Part shown: piece by piece, positions 57,724 to 64,000 of the stretch
Layout of the letters: each line of letters begins with the position of its first letter
How positions within the stretch are numbered: position 1 is the stretch's first letter
The notes under the pieces: generated by a model
What the model saw: only the letters and a program-made list of their open reading frames with translations
Database searches by the model: none
Told to the model about the DNA's origin: nothing
Program-made: the position numbers and the translations under genes
Source: Antedon mediterranea
Taxonomy: Eukaryota; Echinodermata; Crinoidea; Comatulida; Antedonidae
Direction: 5' to 3'
NCBI RefSeq assembly: GCF_964355755.1
Contig: NC_092671.1
Coordinates: 4,477,001 to 4,541,000, forward strand
DNA: 64,000 bases

Positions 57724-59589
57724 AGAACAGGCCTTGGAAGCTTTTGCAAGAGACGACCATTTCCCAGACGACAGTGAAATAAATTAGGTCCTACACCAAA
57801 CATGCAAATCTCATTATTTTGTATTTATCTTGATCGTATTAAAATAAATTGTGCTGTCGCACAACGAAATGTAAATGAGAACGTCAAAATAGGTGTCAGA
57901 CCAATAATTAAAATAAAACATTAAAATTAGGCCTGAAAAAAATGACAAAAATGTGGAGATGCAAAATAAAATAAGAAAAAACTAAATCAAAACGATAAAG
58001 TCAAACAGCCAGAACAAATTAAAGACATTTGAATTTTAAAGATAGAATTAATTTATTTTATTTCATTTTAATTTTATTTAATTTTTTTAGAATTTTGATG
58101 TGATGTCTCACAATAGGCCTATTTCACTTTGATCAAAAATTGGTGAACCGTTTATTGTTGTTGTTGTTTTTTATAAGTGAAATCATTTATCTTTTCTGCA
58201 TGTTTTAAGCATTCGTGTTTTTTACACTATAATAATATTATTTGCGTTGACTCTGTGAAATTTGGTTTTTAAATTATAATTCTTGCTTATAGAATTAAAT
58301 GAAAACAAGATAGACATTCACATATTGATTTTTCTTATTGTATTATTTTATTGTATTTACATAATACAATACAGAAGACAATATATAATTTACAACTTCA
58401 TTATGTGCGACAAAACAAACTTTCTGTCTTGCCTTAAGATATTATAATATAAATTCTTACAGAATTTAATAAAAACAAGATATACATTTAAATATTGATT
58501 TTTATTCTTATTTTACATTGTACTGTATATTACATAAAATCATGTCAATACATAAAACAATATATAATTTACAAATTCAATATTTGTGTGTGACAAAACC
58601 GACTTTCTGTAAGCCAAGAGCATGACTTTATATATTGTAATATAAATGTTATAATGTACTTAAGTTATGTTACCATGACGCGTTACTATATACACTCATC
58701 TATTTATGCCTATGCATACATTGTATACTGTATTGTATTATGCCGGATACCCGAACCTACACATCTAATAGTAAATGTTAAAATTATTCAATGGTGAAAA
58801 ATATCATTTAATAGACCGTTGTTCCGATATTCTGTCAACACGTTCGGTTATATGTTACATATTAAATATAAATGTAAAATTGTACATTTGTGTAAGTTCT
58901 GTGTACGTGTGAATCCGGCATTAGTTTGTTCCTAAACGAAAAGCATTTTCATTAACAACCTGTTTTCTACCACACAGTTCATTTAAATCTTTCTTCTTTT
59001 TCTTTTTTAAATAGATTACAACCGTAAATGTGTGTAACAAATAAATAAAAGTGTTCTAATTCCGGTTATCTCTTATATAAATTGAAAATGTTTTGGACTC
59101 AAAACAATTTATATTCTTATATTTTATTTATGATGTGTATGTTTTATATATGTGCAATATGTTATGTTATGATATGATATGTAGTGTATAGAAAGAACAT
59201 TTTTGATATTTTATATTGGACAAATAAATGCTGTAATTAATTCATTCTGGTAGACAGTTTACAGCAATTGGAGACAATCAACAAGGACTACCGACGTTAT
59301 GTGCATTGTTTGTTGCTGTTCCACTGATTTTACTATACTTTAGTTGATATCCTATCTGAAGTTTAGCGAACAGCCCGATAGCCATATTGACCTTCAGGAT
59401 GAATCTTCTCAGCAAGGACTTTTTATTTCTTTCGCATCCAACAGTGAGGATCGCCAATTACAAAATGACCATTCTTATAAAATAATAATTAAGCGTTTTT
59501 GTTTTGTGTAATAATACAATACAGTACTTCTTTCAGCACAGTTGGCCTATTATACTATTTTCAATGGTGAAACATCATTTTCTTAATTA

Positions 59590-60075
59590 TTTTGCAGAAA
59601 ACGTCAACAAATGCTTGTCTGAAACTAGTATTTACTACATTATATATTACAGGATTTAAAGAAGAATTTAAGTGTGTTCAAAAAGCCAAGAGACATCAGA
59701 TCCAAGAATATTTAAAAAGTATAATAATGCTAACATATAAATCGGTGTCATGCAGAGAACATAAATGGCGACCGTCACAAAAACTGTCTAAAGTATTGTT
59801 CTCTCGGATTTAGAACGTGGGTCGGTCTCGCGTCAATTTATTGTTATGTTATTTCGGGACTTTCTTACAGAGTAGAAAATAAGCGAATATAAAACCAAAA
59901 CAACCACAATTAAAACCATAGTGATAACAGATTGTAGTATCCAATACATTGAACATAATTTGTTGTAACTTAGCTTAATATGACAAATGTTATCTAGATT
60001 TGATATGCCTTTATAAATATCAGGCCAGGGAAGAATGAACAATGAAAACTTTAAAACCAGAGAAAGTATCATAAT
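59590..60075 (-). pseudogene. GPCR pseudogene (346-type, block C copy)
   Basis: C-terminus (about 59590) to the second extracellular loop (PWPDIYKGISN) and part of TM4/5, in reverse. TM1-TM3 are missing and several frame breaks occur. It provides the uninterrupted site for the LINE at 16593 and for Helitron Y at 18386. Confidence 0.85.
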
Positions 60076-60392
60076 TATTATGACACTATATATGAATATC
60101 AGTGTTTGATTTTTGCTTGTTTTTGTGATGGAAACATTATTGTCCCCTTAGTAGGGATTGAATCAACCGTTTGACACACATAAAAATGTCCCTGTCCTCT
60201 TAAAAAAGGTTTGCCGTAGTTTTAAAACAAATATTGCCCCTAGTTTTTTAAAGAAACAAAAATAAAAATATTGACAATCACTCACAAGTTTGCTTAATTA
60301 GGCCTATCTATCTAACTTAAGTGTAAACAAAATAATTGTTTTGTTTTATATTTCAAAATGTAATGGTCATAAGTTATCTATAATTATAACAT

Positions 60393-61450
60393 TCAGACAC
60401 TGACAGTAAGTGCAGATATTTTCCTCCTGAATAAGCTATAGAATACGTCAACAAATGCTCGTCTAAAAGTTTCATTTACTACATTATATATCAACGGATT
60501 TACGGAACAATTTATAAGTATTCCCAACTGAAAGACAATGAAAAGCAAATCTAAATCCGATTTAAGAATTTTAAAGAAAAAAAGCATGCAGAACAAAATA
60601 AACGGTGTAATGCAGAAAACATAAACTGTGACTGTCACAAAAACTGTCCAGAATATCTTCCTCTGCGATTTTGAACGTGGATCGTTGTTGCGTAAATTTG
60701 CAACGATATTGCGCGGTTTTCTTAAAGAATGAATTATAACCCAACACAAAATAATAATTATCACATTTAACATTATAATGAAAACCAATACAATAATGAG
60801 CAAAATTCCATATAGTTTGTAGTCGTTTGGATTTACAATACATGCAGTTACACGATTTGAGATACCTCTATACATGTCAGGCCAAAGAAGAATGACGGAT
60901 ACTCGATCAAAAACAAAACGGACAGTGTTTATCGAGAAACTGAAAATCCATATAATTGTACAGACTTTTACAGATCTTGAGAGAGTACCAAATTTACTCG
61001 TTTGAAATTGATAAGGTCTACAAATTGCCATATAACGTTCAACCGAAAGCCAAGATATCGTTAAAATGTCTATAAATCCAAAACTGTAAGGAAAGAAACT
61101 CAACGCTTTACATATCCAGTTGTTCTTCAGTACTTCATCAATCATGGTACAGGAATGAACCAATTCCTACGTAATACAATGGGTATTAAAATTAAATTCA
61201 ACGTATCAACTACTGCTAAATTGGCTAAATACACATAAAATGAAGAGTGTAATTTTATCACAATAACAATAAATGTCATTATGTTGCCCACAATGCCAAA
61301 AGCAACAACAACAGGAATGATATTGTAATGTAAAATCTTCAAAAAGTCAATAGGAAGGAACATATCTATGTAAGCATCATATTGACTCGTGTTTGACGTT
61401 GAATACGCGTGTCCAGATACATCATCAGACGCATTGTCATCTGAAAGTGA
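60393..61450 (-). pseudogene. GPCR pseudogene (355-type, block C copy)
   Basis: Sister of the intact gene 21983-23050. The start ATG is ATT (61448-61450). A 4-base deletion at about 61145, where the intact gene reads ATCATATATGG, breaks the frame between TM2 and the first loop. The pieces 61363-61142 (TM1-TM2) and 61163-60393 (first loop to C-terminus) are otherwise open, with ERY, CITP and NPLIY kept and a C-terminus of ALTVSV. Recently inactivated. Confidence 0.9.
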
Positions 61451-62186
61451 AATTTTTCTTCTGAAAATACTTAAAATACTCTGAAAGACTTGTGTTAGAT
61501 GTCCCGTCTTCAGTTACATCACATGATGCATTTTCAACAGCATTGACATTTTGTGTTTAAATATTTTCCCAGACTGTTTCACAATAAAATAACGATCTTG
61601 TGTAATAAAACAATGATCTTGTGTAATAAAATAAAACGACGTTGAATTTAATATCAACTGGATTGATTGGTTGCTTATAAAATATCGATGATAGTTCCGT
61701 GATAAAAACAATTTACATAGCAAGTGTCAGAATACTACTGGGCAAGAGGATGTGTTCATAACGTAGAGGTATGTGCTATAAAAGATACCTGGACATCTGG
61801 AAGAAGATTTTGGAGCTGTTGATATGTTCTCACAATTCTCTTCTTCCAATGCGATATACTGCCCTTTTAAAGCTTGATTACCATTGACGTATTTTGCAAT
61901 TGGTTACTTCGTGACTCGTTCTTGGAACAAGGCTTTCTAAAGTACAATTAATTTCCCTACAGAAACTAAATTAAATTTTCAAATGTAATCGATTTTGTTT
62001 TCATAATTTGTTATTATTTCTTAGGTACAATGTATTTGTAAACAGAATTCTAATGAAACACATGCTTCGATGCATAATTAAATCTGAAAATACAAAATAA
62101 TACAGTTTATACAGAATAGGCCTATTGCAGAATTCATTGTTACTCGGATGTTATCAATCTCACCGCAGTCCTCCATCCAGGAAAAA

Positions 62187-62329
62187 GGTAGCTTTCGATT
62201 TGGATGCAACGACCGACGACCAACATAAGTTAGGTCGGTTGCCGCCTGGACCCAGAAACCATAAAATGTGTGTCAATTAATTAACATGACGTCATTTGGT
62301 CATCATTCGTCGCAAATCGAAAGCTCCCC
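62187..62329. mobile_element. Possible small MITE
   Basis: AGCTTTCGATTT near 62190 is repeated in reverse complement near 62313-62324, each followed inward by a GCAACGAC/GTCGC-like word. Target duplication not resolved. A 112-codon frame over the right half (62296-62634) has no recognisable features. 61451-62186 is spacer. Confidence 0.35.
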
Positions 62330-62774
62330 AATATCAAGATACTGCTGACTACATACAAGATCATCAACTAAACTGCCACCTTAAATTGATGAGCTCATCA
62401 AACCATTGTCCTCCTACTACGATTAAAGTTGTCAAAACCTGCTACTGTTTTCTATCTTCGTCTGCTCGTCATAATCATGAAATGTATAAACATTTAGAGA
62501 AGTCATCTACCACATATCACTTTACGCAACATCTTTTGACAATTAATTATTTTGGATTTTTTATAGAACAAGTTCTCATTTGGGAAAAATGTAGATGGAG
62601 ATTATTCATTATCATCATCATATACGGTATGTAAAAACATATGAAATTTGCTTTTCAGAGACAACAGGTTAAGATTTTATTAAATAATTATAATAATTAA
62701 ATTACAAAAGAAATGTGATTAAAATGTTGACTTTGATTTGTTATTCGTATTGCACTTGCAAGAAAATAATCTCT

Positions 62775-63200
62775 ATGCAGCTTGACATAGTTGCATGATC
62801 GAAGATATCTCATACGCCAGACGAAGGAAAATGACGTAAACAAGATATAATGTAGTATTCAATGACAAACGGAATCGACTTGTTTTAAACTGGCATGGTC
62901 TACAAACTGCCATGAACGTTCAGCGGAAAGCCAACGGATTTTTGAAGAGCTTTACGTACTCAGCACTCGCAAAAATGAGGTTTGCAGTCCACACAACCAG
63001 ATTTTTATTTGTACATCAGTCATCAAGAGTATTGGTACATACATCAAATCAATATAATTAGAAGCAACGCATCAGCTATTGCCAAATTGGCTAGATGCAC
63101 GTACACTGATTTGCGCAGTTTACTCACTATAACACTAATGTCATTATGTTACCCACAATGCCTAAAGCAACAGAAATGATATTGTAAAGTAAAATCATAA
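62775..63200 (-). pseudogene. GPCR relic, second loop to TM1
   Basis: In reverse: a degraded second loop, the CRPFQF region after TM3 (GGTCTACAAACTGCCAT), the first loop (TTTGCAGTCCACACAACC) and a well preserved TM2/TM1 junction (CCAAATTGGCTAGATGCAC and TACACTGATTTGCG). Frameshifted with several deletions. Related to the relic at 38225-38425. Confidence 0.75.
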
Positions 63201-63399
63201 TGATTATAAATGGGATAATTATAATAAAATATTGAATATAATTATACATTTAAAAACAAGTAAACATGATGAAATATCGGTTTCCTAGAACCAATATAAT
63301 CAAAAATTTATAAATAATTCATTATCTTCCTTCAGAAACAATTAATAATCAATTTTAAGGTTATTAATTTGTTTTAGTGCGCGTGATTAGTCGCATGCA

Positions 63400-63490
63400 A
63401 CGCGACTCTAAAGCTCACTATGTCGATCGGTTGGTCGGTCGGTCGGTAAACACTAACTCAAATTTTAGCACGCGACTGCAGCCATGTATA
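63400..63490. repeat. GTCGG-core short repeat, solo copy
   Basis: GCGACTCTAAAGCTCACTAT, then GGTTGGTCGGTCGGTCGG and GCACGCGACTGCAGCCATG. Same repeat as at 4376-4480 but without an adjoining SINE body. Confidence 0.6.
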
Positions 63491-63659
63491 TGGCCTTGTT
63501 TTCATACGCATCCACAAGCAATTGGCAGTATGAACATTCTTATAAAATAATTTTAATTAAATTAATTCCTTCAGAATAATACATTATTTAAAACGTTTCA
63601 TGTTTAGAATAGAAGTACAATAATACAATACTTCTTTCAGAACAAGTTTAAGTTATTCA

Positions 63660-64000
63660 ATATTATTCTCTAAATTCTTCTGTAGAAAACGTCACTAAAT
63701 GCTTTTCTGAAATTTGTATTTACTACATTATATTAAAGGATTTACAGAAGAATTTAAGTATGTTCCCAAACGAAAAATATTCAAGAGACATCAGGAACGA
63801 TACAATTTTCATTATGTTGCTGATAACACGAAAGACGATCACAACATGAATAGGCACAATCTGTTCCACATTTCCATACAGGAACATATCAATGAGAGCA
63901 TCCTACCGACTCGTATTGATATGAACGCTGTATTCTTATTTTCGGATACCGGTGCATCATATGATGATGATAGTGTACTCTTCCAAAAAGCTCACTTCTT
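63660..64000 (-). pseudogene. GPCR pseudogene with large internal deletion, running off the window
   Basis: C-terminal codons and TM7 (63660-63800, in reverse: ACATTATATTAAAGGATTTAC) are joined at about 63800 to TM1 and the N-terminal tail (63805-63980). TM2-TM6 are missing. It is of the 346-type in its C-terminal part. Confidence 0.8.

Noticed and set aside
62296-62634. 112-codon plus-strand frame
   Set aside because: No recognisable family, begins within a possible MITE arm, and has low-complexity hydrophobic ending; likely chance.

Overview
Eukaryotic, AT-rich (by eye) and heavily transposon-loaded DNA from an invertebrate, most likely an echinoderm or other marine deuterostome. The grounds are an array of intronless lineage-expanded rhodopsin-class GPCRs, CR1/L2-, Jockey- and Tx1-type LINEs, tRNA-derived SINEs, Helitrons, and a recurring AGGCCT-containing word scattered through the spacers. 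No species is claimed. There are no rRNA genes, no functional tRNA genes, no CRISPR arrays and no operons.

The window is one tandem GPCR cluster. Every receptor or receptor remnant lies on the minus strand. Five single-exon receptors are open end to end: 8954-10018, 21983-23050, 38874-39914, 46839-47903 and 52652-53716. At least fourteen more loci are broken (fragments, frameshifts, transposon-split genes). The receptors share a GN motif in TM1, NLAxxD in TM2, ERY after TM3, an almost invariant second extracellular loop (PWPDMYRG), a C/FxxP motif in TM6 and NPLIY in TM7. The arrangement resembles the tandem intronless surreal-GPCRs of sea urchins, so a chemosensory role is the best guess; the ligand is unknown.

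Layout: block A (about 1-23.3 kb) and block C (about 46.8-61.8 kb) are paralogous copies of one multi-gene segment in the same order: 354-type receptor (pseudogene in A, intact in C), N-terminal fragment, 369-type receptor (intact in both, 7 of 369 residues differ), Helitron/minisatellite region, pseudogene of the 346-type, 355-type receptor (intact in A, broken in C). Block B (26.3-37.6 kb) is a third partial copy. Here a receptor pseudogene is split by a LINE, and that LINE is split by a 6-kb Tx1-type LINE with a clear target-site duplication. Between 38 and 46 kb lie the 346-type receptor, SINEs and more receptor remnants; 61.8-64 kb holds further relics.

Comparing A with C gives many empty and filled sites, so element boundaries, target duplications and relative ages can be read directly. 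The elements are: a Helitron family (5' TC, 3' hairpin plus CTAG, no target duplication), a TIR family with 7-bp duplications, a long-TIR element with a 9-bp duplication, a small MITE with TTA ends, several LINEs and two kinds of tRNA-derived SINE. Together they show birth, death and disruption of receptor genes within one cluster.
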